NCBI GenBank assembly: GCA_003666325.1
Contig: QPIL01000116.1
Location: 1 to 64,000, forward strand
DNA: 64,000 nucleotides
From: Methylococcales symbiont of Iophon sp. n. MRB-2018
GTDB lineage: Bacteria > Pseudomonadota > Gammaproteobacteria > Methylococcales > Methylomonadaceae
Direction of reading: 5' to 3'
The notes below the pieces were generated by a model. It ran no database searches. It saw only the letters and a program-made list of their open reading frames with translations, and was not told where the DNA came from. A program made the position numbers and the translations under genes. How positions within the stretch are numbered: the stretch's first letter is position 1; the number at the start of each line of letters is the position of its first letter. Positions 1 to 7,260 of this stretch are shown here, one piece after another.

Positions 1-113
1 TTTTCATCTATTACAAAACGTTTAGATAGCTTTGCATTACTGAGACTAGATTGTTGTATAATTCTTCTTGAATGCAGATTTGTTTTTGCATTCGTGTGAT
101 AGCCTTGGGGCAT
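1..113 (-). CDS. N-terminal fragment of a helix-turn-helix protein, possibly a transposase (runs off window)
   Basis: Reading leftwards from ATG at 113, 37 codons stay open to the window edge and begin MPQGYHTNAKTNLHSRRI. An AAAGGA ribosome binding site lies about 6 bases before the ATG. The visible part is basic and ends in a segment (SLSNAKLSKRFVIDE) resembling the first helices of a helix-turn-helix as found at the start of IS481-like transposases. The product name is an inference from this short stretch only; another DNA-binding protein is equally possible. Confidence 0.4.
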   Translation of the reverse strand, partial: MPQGYHTNAKTNLHSRRIIQQSSLSNAKLSKRFVIDE

Positions 114-203
114 ATTAATTCCTTTGTGGTGAAAGTTTAATATGTTATCAGGGCTGTCCTTTTATTGTTTTTAAATCAGGTATAACGTGGTGAAACTATA
201 CAC

Positions 204-316
204 TAGTCTTTAGTCTTTAGTCTTTAGTCTTTAGTCTTTAGTCTTTAGTCTTTAGTCTTTAGTCTTTAGTCTTTAGTCTTTAGTCTTGAGTCTTGAGTCT
301 TTTTAAGCGTTGACTA
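204..316 (-). repeat. Heptamer tandem array plus left end of MITE family A
   Basis: Fourteen back-to-back 7-base units (12 TAGTCTT then 2 GAGTCTT, 204-301) run into TTTTAAGCGTTGACTA. That sequence is the reverse complement of the left terminal repeat of MITE family A (compare TAGTCAAGTCTTAAAA at 20761). It is therefore a deletion derivative: array and one end remain, while the 3' body is missing. Confidence 0.85.
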
Positions 317-363
317 ATTATAACTAAATTGCGTATTGCGCAACACGAATAGTTTTGTTTGTA

Positions 364-459
364 GCCTAACGCTAAGCTGATCTGTGCTTGACGGCGACCG
401 ACTGGAGCGGTAGCGAAAGAAGGGAACAGCCAAGCGTCAGCTTGAGCGTTTTGTTATAC
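364..459 (-). other. attC-like integron recombination site 1
   Basis: An imperfect palindrome runs from GCCTAAC (364) to GTTATAC (459). The arms CGCTAAGCTGA and TCAGCTTGAGCG pair except for one extra G on the + strand. The extra base on the + strand marks it as the recombinogenic bottom strand, so cassette sense is -, agreeing with the gene that ends at 504. Confidence 0.75.
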
Positions 460-503
460 TGCACATACATGCTATAGCAGTATAGTAGATCGAACATAGA
501 CAC

Positions 504-922
504 CTAAAGCTGTAGTGCTGTTTTCTTGATTTCTTGAATCGCTTCATCTTCATGAACTTGAACAAATCTTACTGAGCTTACCCACATACCCATATCTAGA
601 AAACATCTTATAAAATATGTTTTTCCTGCCCCAAGTGAAAAAGTAGAGATTCTATCTATTGCTCCAGTTCTTGAATGAATTTTATAAGTACCTAGAGATA
701 TAATCTGCTTGAAATATGCGCCATTATCTAATGTTCCAATTTCAATTTTATTGGCGATAACAGGCATGGTTGTACCACCTCCTTGAAAACGGGAAAGTCT
801 ATAGAAATAAACAATAGCATTAGTATCAGATGCAATCTCAATTTCAGCAGCATTAAATCTAGCACCAACATTAGCACAACCAGCTAACGCTATAAGAATG
901 AAAAAATAATGTGTGTTTTCAT
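504..922 (-). pseudogene. DUF2846-like lipoprotein, frameshifted in its signal peptide
   Basis: The intact downstream frame from ATG at 767 gives 87 residues. Upstream, the same frame stays open and reads IALAGCANVGARFNAAEIEI, a lipobox (LAGC) and mature start. The natural start is ATG at 922 (MKTHIIF...). A one-base shortage in the A6 run at 901-906 (T6 on the coding strand) breaks the frame inside the signal peptide. With one extra base the product is a continuous lipoprotein of about 139 residues. The segment IVYFYRLSRFQGGG and what follows resembles DUF2846. It is the gene of an integron cassette whose attC is at 364-459. The lesion could be phase variation, decay or a sequencing error in the homopolymer. 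Confidence 0.7.
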
Positions 923-938
923 TAATATCCTCTAAAAA

Positions 939-1028
939 GTATAACGCCCGAACTCACTTGCCGCCAAAAGCAGAGTGTAGTGTAGCGAAACGCCGCTTTT
1001 GGTGGTCAAGTGGAGTGTCTTGTTATGT
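939..1028 (-). other. attC-like integron recombination site 2
   Basis: GTATAAC (939) to GTTATGT (1028). The arms CTCACTTGCCGCCAAAAGC and GCTTTTGGTGGTCAAGTGGAG pair along about 20 bases, with one extra T and one extra G on the + strand. This is the classic pair of extrahelical bases of an attC bottom strand. The orientation gives cassette sense -. One of the clearest sites in the array. Confidence 0.88.
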
Positions 1029-1033
1029 GCCAA

Positions 1034-1519
1034 TTACAACTTTACTAGCTGCCCTCTTTGTTCTTCAGTTAAAGAACCTATTGTTGCAATTGTAAGTGTC
1101 TGTGAAGATAGTGATGAAATATTTTCATCCAAAGATATATCAACTCGGTCTGGTAGGCTGTACATAGCACCTGTCGCAGGATCTATAATTAATATACCTA
1201 ATAGACCACCAAAAAGTATATTTCCAAGATACCAGCCATCAACAGAACTCGTTAATGTATATGATTTTGGAGAGAAGCCCTTTTTAGTTAATTCCACAGT
1301 ATATGTTTCACCCCTAAAGTATCCTGCCGACGACTTTAACGTTACTGTTGACGGAGTAACACCACTATGAATTTTTTGACCTGAACGATTAAGAACAACA
1401 AAGCTAGCCCTATCAGGGTTACTATTAATTGCAACCCCATATTCTGATTTACTGATAATACTTGCACAACCCGTGACTAAAACTGCAGAGAGAGCTACAG
1501 CAACAATTTTCTTTTTCAT
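1034..1519 (-). CDS. Putative lipoprotein (integron cassette gene)
   Basis: 161 residues. The N-terminus MKKKIVAVALSAVLVTGC is a lipoprotein signal peptide with lipobox VTGC, so the mature protein should start at Cys18 and be membrane-anchored. The following part has a beta-rich PEGA-like look (GVTPSTVTLKSS...YTVELTKKGFSPKSYTL), then a short Gly/Leu-rich hydrophobic stretch (YLGNILFGGLLGILIIDP) and a polar tail. The stop lies 5 bases before attC 2, as expected for a cassette gene. No enzymatic motif seen; the function is unknown. Proteins of this kind are common in integron cassettes. Confidence 0.85.
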   Translation of the reverse strand: MKKKIVAVALSAVLVTGCASIISKSEYGVAINSNPDRASFVVLNRSGQKIHSGVTPSTVTLKSSAGYFRGETYTVELTKKGFSPKSYTLTSSVDGWYLGNILFGGLLGILIIDPATGAMYSLPDRVDISLDENISSLSSQTLTIATIGSLTEEQRGQLVKL

Positions 1520-1575
1520 TTAAACATTCCTTAATTAGCCCTTATTTAAAAAATTGCTATGCACAGGGCTTGAGC

Positions 1576-1632
1576 ACATAACGCTAAAATTCAGCGTCCT
1601 CTTTAGCGGTCAGGTGGAATGATTTGTTAGAA
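1576..1632 (-). other. attC-like integron recombination site 3 (short)
   Basis: ACATAAC (1576) to GTTAGAA (1632), only 57 bases. The left arm AAAATTCAGCGTCCTCTT and right arm AGCGGTCAGGTGGAAT pair imperfectly. It sits just downstream of the gene ending at 1691. Confidence 0.6.
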
Positions 1633-1690
1633 TCCATTAGCCACCAACTTTATTATACGCCAACTCAATATACTGCTTGATTTCTTCAAA

Positions 1691-2572
1691 TTATTCTGGT
1701 GTTGAAATAGTGAACTTAACGTCACCAGTACCATAATGACCAATTGTACTTACATCCCGATAATGCTTTGGTGGCTCAAGAACCTCAAAAGGCTTAAGCT
1801 TGACAAACAACTTAATATTTTTTCTTTTTGCTTCCATGCACACGATATTTTTAGATGACTTATACGCTATATAAAACTTTTTTGGCACCTCTTCTATTGC
1901 TGAATCTAATCCCGTAACAAATTCACGAACTTCGTGCATGAGCTCAAGGATTTCTTTTGACTTACCTTCAAAATGTTTTTCAAGCGTAGAGGTGGCTGTT
2001 GCTCTCACTTGTGCAGCTTTTTTCCCAGCCTCAACCATAACTGGGTTTTTATTAGGTGGTTGAGAAATTACTGTTGCTGATTTTGTATTGTGTAACACTT
2101 CTTCCAGATAGAAGGAATTGTTTGTAAATAGACGGTATTTCCATAATTCAATATTTGCACCCATGACCTGAACAGCATGAATATCATATTTTTTGTAATT
2201 TGGAGCTATACAGATTACCCTAACATCTGTCCAATCAATCTTAACTCCATTTCCAAGTTTTTTCTGTACTGCAATTTCAAAATCTCCTTTATGATCTTGA
2301 ATCCAGTGTAGATAAAATAGGCTTTGATTTATTAGCTCCGATGATTCTACTTTTTTGTATTCAATTATGACTGGATTATCTTCTTCTGATAGGGCGAGGC
2401 TATCAATTCTTCCCGCATGTTGTGCTCCTGTTGAAAATTCAGTTGCCACAAAGCGACAATTGAAAACCTCCTCTAGGTTGCTTTCAATCAAAGATTGCAA
2501 TTCTTTTTCAAGTGAGAAATTTTTTTGTTCTACTGGAAGTAGTTTGTTTTCTGATATTTCAAATATTGGCAC
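1691..2572 (-). CDS. DUF5655-type protein with restriction-endonuclease-like N-terminal domain; C-terminus cut by a nonsense codon
   Basis: 293 residues. The N-terminal half looks like a DUF91/NucS-type PD-(D/E)XK fold: HAGRIDSLALSEEDNPVIIEYKKVES has the order Asp...Glu-Tyr-Lys typical of that active site. The C-terminal part (IEEVPKKFYIAYKSSKNIVCMEAKRKNIKLFVK) resembles DUF5655. After the TAA at 1691 the same frame continues as FEEIKQYIELAYNKVGG to a second TAA at 1637, just before attC 3. The ancestral protein was therefore probably 17 residues longer and the present stop is a late nonsense mutation. It may still be functional. Integron cassette, own start after a weak leader. Nuclease activity is an inference from the motif. 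Confidence 0.75.
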   Translation of the reverse strand: MPIFEISENKLLPVEQKNFSLEKELQSLIESNLEEVFNCRFVATEFSTGAQHAGRIDSLALSEEDNPVIIEYKKVESSELINQSLFYLHWIQDHKGDFEIAVQKKLGNGVKIDWTDVRVICIAPNYKKYDIHAVQVMGANIELWKYRLFTNNSFYLEEVLHNTKSATVISQPPNKNPVMVEAGKKAAQVRATATSTLEKHFEGKSKEILELMHEVREFVTGLDSAIEEVPKKFYIAYKSSKNIVCMEAKRKNIKLFVKLKPFEVLEPPKHYRDVSTIGHYGTGDVKFTISTPE

Positions 2573-2587
2573 TTATTATCCTTTGAC

Positions 2588-2688
2588 TTCTAACGCCCAC
2601 ATCACCAGCCCTAATAAGGGGCGCATTTTTTGCCTTAGCAAAAAAAGTGATGCTTACTAGAGTCTGATACTTTTCTTTGTTGTTACTG
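2588..2688 (-). other. attC-like site 4 (degenerate)
   Basis: CTTCTAACGCCC at 2588 opens a 100-base stretch ending GTTGTTACTG. The arms ATCACCAGCCCTAATAAG and CTTACTAGAGTCTGAT pair only partly, and an inner GCGCATTTTTTGCC...AAAAAAAGTGATGC stem is present. The position between two cassette genes supports it more than the pairing does. Confidence 0.5.
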
Positions 2689-2707
2689 GGAATAAAAAAG
2701 GTGGAAG

Positions 2708-3127
2708 TTATTTTTTTTCGCTTTGTTGATCTACTTTGGTTGTTACTTTAGGAATAGAGATATTTTCTTCGATAACTTTTTTTGTTTCTAGTACAGGTAT
2801 TAGTTTGATGATCGCTAAGATTAGAAATGTAATAGCAACAGCAGTACCTAAAAGCCACTTAAATGTTTCAAAAGGAACCTTGCTTACTTCGGTTTTTATA
2901 TCTCCCATTTCTCTTGCAAAAATTTCCTTTGTAACCATTGCCTCTTTGACAATTGCCATATCCGTTTCAAGAACTCTTAATCTAGCATCTGTATCGCCGC
3001 CGCCATTAAATTCTCTTTTTTCAAATTCGGCATCGATACCTGCTAAAATTGCATTTTCTAACCCTTTAGAACTAGGAAGTTTACTAGGTGTTGTTGGTTG
3101 GTTCGGCCCCATCGCATTACTTTTCAT
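2708..3127 (-). CDS. Single-pass membrane protein, function unknown (cassette gene)
   Basis: 139 residues. A polar N-terminal half (including RLRVLETDMAIVKEAMVTKE, likely a short coiled coil) is followed by one transmembrane helix around residues 90-110 (WLLGTAVAITFLILAIIKLIPVL) and a charged tail ending in EKK. The layout resembles small phage-type membrane anchors such as XhlA. It lies in the same reading frame as the upstream gene, separated from it by one TAG and two codons, so the two could also be one ORF split by an amber codon. No family assignment. Confidence 0.7.
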   Translation of the reverse strand: MKSNAMGPNQPTTPSKLPSSKGLENAILAGIDAEFEKREFNGGGDTDARLRVLETDMAIVKEAMVTKEIFAREMGDIKTEVSKVPFETFKWLLGTAVAITFLILAIIKLIPVLETKKVIEENISIPKVTTKVDQQSEKK

Positions 3128-3133
3128 TGGTCT

Positions 3134-3382
3134 CTATCCAATCCCAAACCGCCGCATCTTGCCATCCATAATAAGCAGAAATAGGTGATACAATACAACT
3201 AACAGGAGTATCGTCACTAGATAAGTACTCGTAGACACTAGAAGATGTTGTTTCAGTGGTGCTAACAAGCCATTGACCAGTTGCCAACAATCTGTTTCAG
3301 AATATTTTTCACGAACCTCTTTGTCTACAGCATCATTATCTGTAGACCCAAAGATTGCAAAGATTTTTTTTGATTCACTCAT
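3134..3382 (-). CDS. Small membrane protein, function unknown (cassette gene)
   Basis: 82 residues with one strong transmembrane helix at about 50-72 (STYLVTILLLVVLYHLFLLIM) and a short basic C-terminus (GKMRRFGIG). The N-terminal 45 residues are charged and likely cytoplasmic. First of a two-gene cassette with the 139-residue membrane protein, whose ATG starts 6 bases after this stop in the same frame. Not recognised as a known family. Confidence 0.6.
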   Translation of the reverse strand: MSESKKIFAIFGSTDNDAVDKEVREKYSETDCWQLVNGLLAPLKQHLLVSTSTYLVTILLLVVLYHLFLLIMDGKMRRFGIG

Positions 3383-3453
3383 AAATACAATGATAGCATT
3401 TAAAGGCTTTTCTGTGAATAATCAACCTACATTTATTTAATAATACCTAAAAC

Positions 3454-3551
3454 GTATAACGCCCGCATCAGCTGACGTAAAAAGAGGCGCACTTTTTTGC
3501 TTCGCAAAAAATGTGACGCTTTTTACGGTCAGCTGGATGCGATTGTTATGT
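3454..3551 (-). other. attC-like integron recombination site 5
   Basis: GTATAAC (3454) to GTTATGT (3551). Arms GCATCAGCTGACGTAAAA and TTTTACGGTCAGCTGGATGC pair with two extra G on the + strand. The centre forms a further hairpin around GCTTCGC. Cassette sense is -, matching the antitoxin gene that ends at 3581. Confidence 0.9.
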
Positions 3552-3580
3552 TTTTTTCATTGATACAGAATATTACCCTT

Positions 3581-3844
3581 CTAATGCACTTTATCCCATT
3601 CAGGTACATCAAAACTTTTTTGCACTGAATCAAGCACTTTATTAACCTTAGTTTTTAAAGAAGAAATATTTTTTCTAGATATTCTTGCTTCAATAGCTGA
3701 AAGTACTTCTATTTGGCTAATTTGTGTTGTTAACATATAGTTGGCAAGATTATTCATTGAAACACCTTGAATGTGTGCCTCATTTTCTAGCCTAGCCTTC
3801 AAATCAACGGGAATTCTTAAAGTAACCACTTGTGTTTTACTCAT
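3581..3844 (-). CDS. Antitoxin of a PIN-type toxin-antitoxin module, RHH-like
   Basis: 87 residues. The N-terminal part (TQVVTLRIPVDLKARLENEAHIQGVSMNNLANYML) has the beta strand plus two helices of a ribbon-helix-helix repressor; the C-terminal half is charged and would wrap the toxin. It starts 8 bases inside the end of the PIN-domain gene, so the two are translationally coupled with the toxin first. It should neutralise the PIN RNase and, with it, repress their promoter through the palindrome at 4265-4286. Cassette gene, attC 5 downstream. Confidence 0.85.
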   Translation of the reverse strand: MSKTQVVTLRIPVDLKARLENEAHIQGVSMNNLANYMLTTQISQIEVLSAIEARISRKNISSLKTKVNKVLDSVQKSFDVPEWDKVH

Positions 3845-4259
3845 AATTTTTTCTCCACATTTGATAGAAACCTTTTGGTGTTAATACCTTAAATTCAAAA
3901 CCCCTTAACTCACCACCATTAAAGTCTCGAATATTTGAGGTGATTAGATAGTTACTCTTACTGGCAAATGCACACTCACAAAATAGGTTGTCATTTTCGT
4001 CCCTCAGATTTGGTCGAAGTCTATAATATATTTTTTGTTTTTGTGCCAGAAGAACCAATAAATCAAGTACATCTTCAACTTGTTCAATGTTCAACCTTGT
4101 AAGCTTAAGAATTTCCTCTCTTTTTAATACGTCATCATATTCAAGTATTATTTGCGTAGATAATGCGAGATTAATTCTCTCATTTATAATGAGCCGGAGA
4201 ACCTTATGCGATGCACCAGATTCACTAATGAGTGCTGCTAATAAAATATTTGTATCCAT
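3837..4259 (-). CDS. PIN-domain RNase toxin (COG1569-like)
   Basis: About 140 residues from MDTNILLAALISESG. The acidic PIN signature is visible: Asp in MDTN, Glu in ILEYDDVL, Asp-Glu-Asn-Asp in LRDENDNLFCECA and Asp in TSNIRDF. The PIN fold cleaves RNA and inhibits growth when free of antitoxin. A longer reading from 4301 is possible, but the start at 4259 is preferred because a perfect palindrome (likely operator) covers 4265-4286. The gene overlaps the antitoxin start by 8 bases. In integrons such modules stabilise cassettes against loss. Confidence 0.85.
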   Translation of the reverse strand: MDTNILLAALISESGASHKVLRLIINERINLALSTQIILEYDDVLKREEILKLTRLNIEQVEDVLDLLVLLAQKQKIYYRLRPNLRDENDNLFCECAFASKSNYLITSNIRDFNGGELRGFEFKVLTPKGFYQMWRKNYE

Positions 4260-4264
4260 TGTCA

Positions 4265-4286
4265 CTATCATAGATAAAAATGATAG
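4265..4286. promoter_or_regulatory. Palindromic operator candidate of the PIN/RHH module
   Basis: CTATCAT and ATGATAG form perfect 7-base inverted arms separated by 8 bases, immediately upstream of the toxin start. An RHH antitoxin typically binds such a site to autorepress. The role is inferred from position. Confidence 0.6.
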
Positions 4287-4322
4287 CACATAAGAATACA
4301 AATTTCCACGAGTGGATTTTAA

Positions 4323-4452
4323 AACATAACGCCAAATTCAGTGGCCGCTGGCAGATATAAGTTAAACTTTGTAAACACACAGAACTTTGATAAAAACTGA
4401 CCTTTGAAAACGAACCACACCGCCAGCGGTCGACTGGAATTTTTTGTTATGT
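4323..4452 (-). other. attC-like integron recombination site 6
   Basis: ACATAAC (4323) to GTTATGT (4452). Arms AAATTCAGTGGCCGCTGGC and GCCAGCGGTCGACTGGAATTT pair with the extra G and T on the + strand. The centre is a long loop. Cassette sense is -, which is opposite to the gene at 4775-5815 to its right. Confidence 0.88.
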
Positions 4453-4496
4453 GCTTTTATAGGCATCAGCTATTGTTTTTACTAAAAATTATAAAT

Positions 4497-4520
4497 TAAA
4501 GTAGCCTGTCCCTATTATTT
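4497..4520 (+). repeat. REP-like sequence of the Y1 transposase family (family R)
   Basis: AAAGTAGCCTGTCCCTATTA matches the sequence flanking the RAYT gene at 7237-7260 (AAAGTAGCCTGTCCCCGTTA). It lies in the 320-base leader between attC 6 and the next gene, which otherwise holds no ORF; a TTGTCAA/TTGACAA inverted pair lies further along near 4710-4737. Confidence 0.75.
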
Positions 4521-4774
4521 CCTATTTTCATGCTGTTATTTTAAGTTAAAAATTTCCATAAAAATAGAGAAATTGACAGTTTTTTCTAGGTTTTTTAGTT
4601 ATAAACTACTGATTTTTAGTTAAAGTCTATTTTTCTTATGCGGATACTTCAGACTCTGACCCTAATTATTCGTTATGTTTTTTAATCATCGTCCCACCAT
4701 CAAAATGGTTGTCAAAGAACCAATAAAAGGTTGACAATAATGCTCGACAGCTATTTTTATTTACTTCAAAAAAA

Positions 4775-5815
4775 ATGACTTTAAGAGATCGCGGTAAAAA
4801 CATTCGGCGCCAAATACTGAGAGATGTCAAATATCATCCAAATGATATTGCTCACCACATTAGTCAAATATTTTCAATTTCTAGGCAAGCAGCATATAAA
4901 CATTTAAAAAAACTCGTAAACGAAGATTGGCTTGAAGCGACAGGAACAACTAGAAAAAAAGTTTATAAGTTGGGTGTGCGTAGAGAAAATACAGCAATTT
5001 TACTGCTTGATGAAAATGCATCAGAACATAGTATTTACTCCCAGGAGTTTTCTTCAGTTGTCGAAGGGTTGCCCAAAAATATAGATGATATTATTTTTTA
5101 TGGTTTTACTGAAATGGTTAATAATGCAATTGACCATTCTCAAGGTAAAAACTGCCTAATTTCTGTAAAAAGAGATAGAGAGCAAGTTGGTATTACCATA
5201 GCAGATGATGGAGAAGGTATATTTAGACGAATTACTCGACTTAAACAATTATCAGATGAAAAACAAGCAATATTAGAGTTATACAAAGGGAAACTAACAA
5301 CAGACCCTGAAAACCATTCTGGTCAGGGGATTTTCTTTACTTCAAAAATGTTTGATAGCTTTTACATATTATCTCATGATCTGGTTTTTAACCATGACCA
5401 TAAAAGGGAGCTTGATATTATTGCTGATAATACCATTGTTAAGCAGGGTACAAGCGTTCACATGCGTATTGCTCTTGATTCAACTAGAACAGATAAAGAG
5501 ATTTTTGATGGATTTAGTGGCAGTGAAGATGAGGATTATGCATTCAATAAAACCATTATTCCCGTTAATATGGCGAGAATTAATGAAGAGAATTTAGTCT
5601 CTAGAAGCCAAGCAAAAAGGTTCTTGACTCGAATTGAAGCTTTTAAATATGTGTTTTTTGATTTTGAAAATGTAGAGTCAATTGGCCAAGCTTTTGCAGA
5701 TGAAATATTCAGAGTTTACAGAAAAAGACATCCTGATATTACTATTGCTTATCAAAACACTAATGATGCTGTTAAAGCAATGATAAAACGGGCAGAAATT
5801 GATATAAATACTTGA
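4775..5815 (+). CDS. Winged-HTH + GHKL ATPase + STAS-like (DUF4325) signalling protein, inverted within the cassette array
   Basis: 346 residues in three parts. Residues 1-70 form a helix-turn-helix (FSISRQAAYKHLKKLVNEDWL with a basic wing). Residues about 90-230 form a GHKL ATP-binding domain with N-box EMVNNAIDHS (113-122), G1 box DDGEGI (144-149) and G2 box HSGQGIFFTSKMFD (181-194), but no phospho-acceptor His. Residues about 265-346 resemble the STAS-like DUF4325 (FDFENVESIGQAFADEIFR). The design recalls an anti-sigma kinase and its STAS antagonist fused to a DNA reader. It is the only + strand gene of the array. No Shine-Dalgarno is obvious at the chosen ATG. A role in regulation or stress defence is inference only. 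Confidence 0.85.
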   Translation: MTLRDRGKNIRRQILRDVKYHPNDIAHHISQIFSISRQAAYKHLKKLVNEDWLEATGTTRKKVYKLGVRRENTAILLLDENASEHSIYSQEFSSVVEGLPKNIDDIIFYGFTEMVNNAIDHSQGKNCLISVKRDREQVGITIADDGEGIFRRITRLKQLSDEKQAILELYKGKLTTDPENHSGQGIFFTSKMFDSFYILSHDLVFNHDHKRELDIIADNTIVKQGTSVHMRIALDSTRTDKEIFDGFSGSEDEDYAFNKTIIPVNMARINEENLVSRSQAKRFLTRIEAFKYVFFDFENVESIGQAFADEIFRVYRKRHPDITIAYQNTNDAVKAMIKRAEIDINT

Positions 5816-5825
5816 TATTAATCTG

Positions 5826-5883
5826 CCATAACGTTTGAAATAACGCGACGTCCCCCAATTTTGCACACATTATTTTGTTATGC
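5826..5883. other. attC-like site 7 (degenerate)
   Basis: CCATAAC (5826) to GTTATGC (5883) encloses AAATAACGCG and a partly matching CACACATTATTTTG arm. Pairing is poor, but the spacing between a gene end (5815) and the higA stop codon (5878, inside the site) is that of a cassette boundary. Confidence 0.5.
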
Positions 5884-6195
5884 TGTTTTTTGCATATTAC
5901 TAACATCTTGAATTGAATCAAGCTCTATTTTTTCGGTAACTTGCACTCTATAAAGGTCGCAACGCATTTGGATATTTAACCAAAAACCAGCTGAAACACC
6001 AAAAAACTTTGCTAAACGTAATGCTGTACTGGGTGTTACCCCCCGCTTTTTATTTACCAATTCATTAATACGTTGATAAGGAACGTGAATTGCATCAGCA
6101 AGTTCACGTTGACTTATATTCATGGGAACAAGAAATTCTTCCCGAAGCATTTCCCCCGGATGAGTTGGTTCTCTATGTGTTGGAATACGTACCAT
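5878..6195 (-). CDS. higA: HigA-family antitoxin
   Basis: 105 residues, XRE-type helix-turn-helix with the HigA hallmark N-terminus (THPGEMLREEFLVPMNISQRELADAIHVPYQRINELVNKKRGVTPSTALRLAKFFGVSAGFWLNIQ, written in parts: HPGE at 12-15, LREEFL at 18-23, FWLNIQ near 80). It binds HigB and represses the operon. It lies 9 bases downstream of higB on the same strand, the typical toxin-first order, and its stop is inside attC 7, as in other cassettes here. Confidence 0.93.
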   Translation of the reverse strand: MVRIPTHREPTHPGEMLREEFLVPMNISQRELADAIHVPYQRINELVNKKRGVTPSTALRLAKFFGVSAGFWLNIQMRCDLYRVQVTEKIELDSIQDVSNMQKTA

Positions 6196-6204
6196 ACTTT
6201 ACCT

Positions 6205-6498
6205 CTAATGATAATCAACTATTTCTACTTCACTAGGGCCTAACTCGCCCCAGACAAAGCAAATTCGATATTGCTCATTGATTCGAATACTAAACTCGGA
6301 ATCTCTACCTCCTAAAAGGCTTTCTAACCTATTCCCTGGGGGGATTTTCAATTCTTCTAAAGACTCAACAGAATCAAGTTGATCCAATTTTCTTGAAGCA
6401 ATACGCCAAATCATTTGTGGACAAATTTTCCTAGCAATTTTTGAATTAACTCCGTTAAAAATATCTTCAGTAGCTTGATTTTTGAATGATGTAATCAT
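6205..6498 (-). CDS. higB: HigB-family mRNA interferase toxin
   Basis: 97 residues with the RelE/HigB pattern: SKIARKICPQMIWRIASRKLDQLDSVESLEELKIPPGNRLE, then SIRINEQYRICFVW near the C-terminus and the closing motif VEIVDYH. HigB cleaves mRNA on the ribosome. Length is usual for the family (about 92-100). First gene of a higBA cassette. Confidence 0.93.
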   Translation of the reverse strand: MITSFKNQATEDIFNGVNSKIARKICPQMIWRIASRKLDQLDSVESLEELKIPPGNRLESLLGGRDSEFSIRINEQYRICFVWGELGPSEVEIVDYH

Positions 6499-6547
6499 GC
6501 TAACATAATAGCACGGTCTCCATGTTAGACAAGTGGCTACGTTTTTA

Positions 6548-6629
6548 GCATAACGCTTACATAAAGGACGCGCAGCTCTTTGCGCGTCCCAGAGAGCGAT
6601 AGCGAACGAACTTGATGTTTTTGTTAGGC
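6548..6629 (-). other. attC-like integron recombination site 8
   Basis: GCATAAC (6548) to GTTAGGC (6629), the best match to the canonical GTTRGGC core. An inner stem GGACGCGCAG/CTTTGCGCGTCC is clear; the outer arms are less well paired. Confidence 0.65.
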
Positions 6630-6659
6630 TTTATGGATGCCGTGATAGATTTTTTCCAT

Positions 6660-6683
6660 AAATAATGGGGACAGGCTACTTTA
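6660..6683 (+). repeat. REP-like flank of the RAYT gene (left copy, family R)
   Basis: AATAATGGGGACAGGCTACT, inverted with respect to the copy at 7237-7260, so the transposase gene is bracketed by an inverted pair about 550 bases apart. Confidence 0.8.
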
Positions 6684-7196
6684 TCATAACTTTTTCTCAT
6701 TTTTCGGTCTTCCTCTGGCTTTTAAGGTGCCTAATAATGTGCGACTTTTAAAAACTCTTTCTGCTAATGAGCCATAACGCCAATCTTGTGCTGTTGTGCT
6801 TAGCTTTGCTCTGAGTGCATTCGCCTCTATGTAACGAAATAGCGTTAAATAATAACTCTCTTTTTCAACCAAAAAGCTTTTAAATCTGCCTTGCCAAATA
6901 TATCCTGAGGTTTTGTTTTTCCTGTGGTAATAACGCACATGAGAGGTCATTACCCATTGCATAAACTTACTAAGACTCTTTTCACCTTGTGGCACTAATA
7001 ACAAATGAAAATGATTAGGCATAAGGCATAAGCAGTAGGCGTGTAGCTCTATGTTTTCTCTTTCAAACCCTGTTTTTAACAAAGTCAAAAAGTATTCATA
7101 ATCCTCTTTATCATCAAAAACCTGCATACGCATATTACCTCTATTGATGATGTGATAAATTCCGCCTTGGGTTTCTCCTCTGGGTATGCGTGGCAT
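6684..7196 (-). CDS. REP-associated tyrosine transposase (RAYT, Y1 HUH superfamily)
   Basis: 170 residues. PNHFHLLLVP (about 60-69) is the HUH metal-binding motif, and RYIEANALRA near residue 122 carries the candidate nucleophilic Tyr; MPRIPRGETQGGIYHIINRG is the standard N-terminus. RAYTs nick single-stranded DNA at REP hairpins and are believed to spread them. The gene is bracketed by an inverted pair of family R repeats that recur at 4497, 8113 and, in part, near 40053. It lies between two cassettes and seems to have removed the left end of attC 9. The basic tail (ARGRPKNEKKL) is typical. Confidence 0.93.
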   Translation of the reverse strand: MPRIPRGETQGGIYHIINRGNMRMQVFDDKEDYEYFLTLLKTGFERENIELHAYCLCLMPNHFHLLLVPQGEKSLSKFMQWVMTSHVRYYHRKNKTSGYIWQGRFKSFLVEKESYYLTLFRYIEANALRAKLSTTAQDWRYGSLAERVFKSRTLLGTLKARGRPKNEKKL

Positions 7197-7236
7197 TGTG
7201 GTGGGTTTTGTAGTAAAAGATGAGGGTTATAGCATA

Positions 7237-7260
7237 AAAAGTAGCCTGTCCCCGTTATTT
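7237..7260 (+). repeat. REP-like flank of the RAYT gene (right copy, family R)
   Basis: AAAAGTAGCCTGTCCCCGTT is the inverted partner of 6660-6683. It directly abuts the remaining part of attC 9. Confidence 0.8.

Noticed and set aside
204-301. Heptamer arrays considered as CRISPR arrays
   Set aside because: The units are contiguous 7-mers without spacers, and no cas genes are present.
3134-3382. Treating the two small membrane-protein ORFs as one gene with amber read-through
   Set aside because: Each has its own plausible start and one membrane helix; evidence for read-through is only the shared frame, so kept as two genes with a note.
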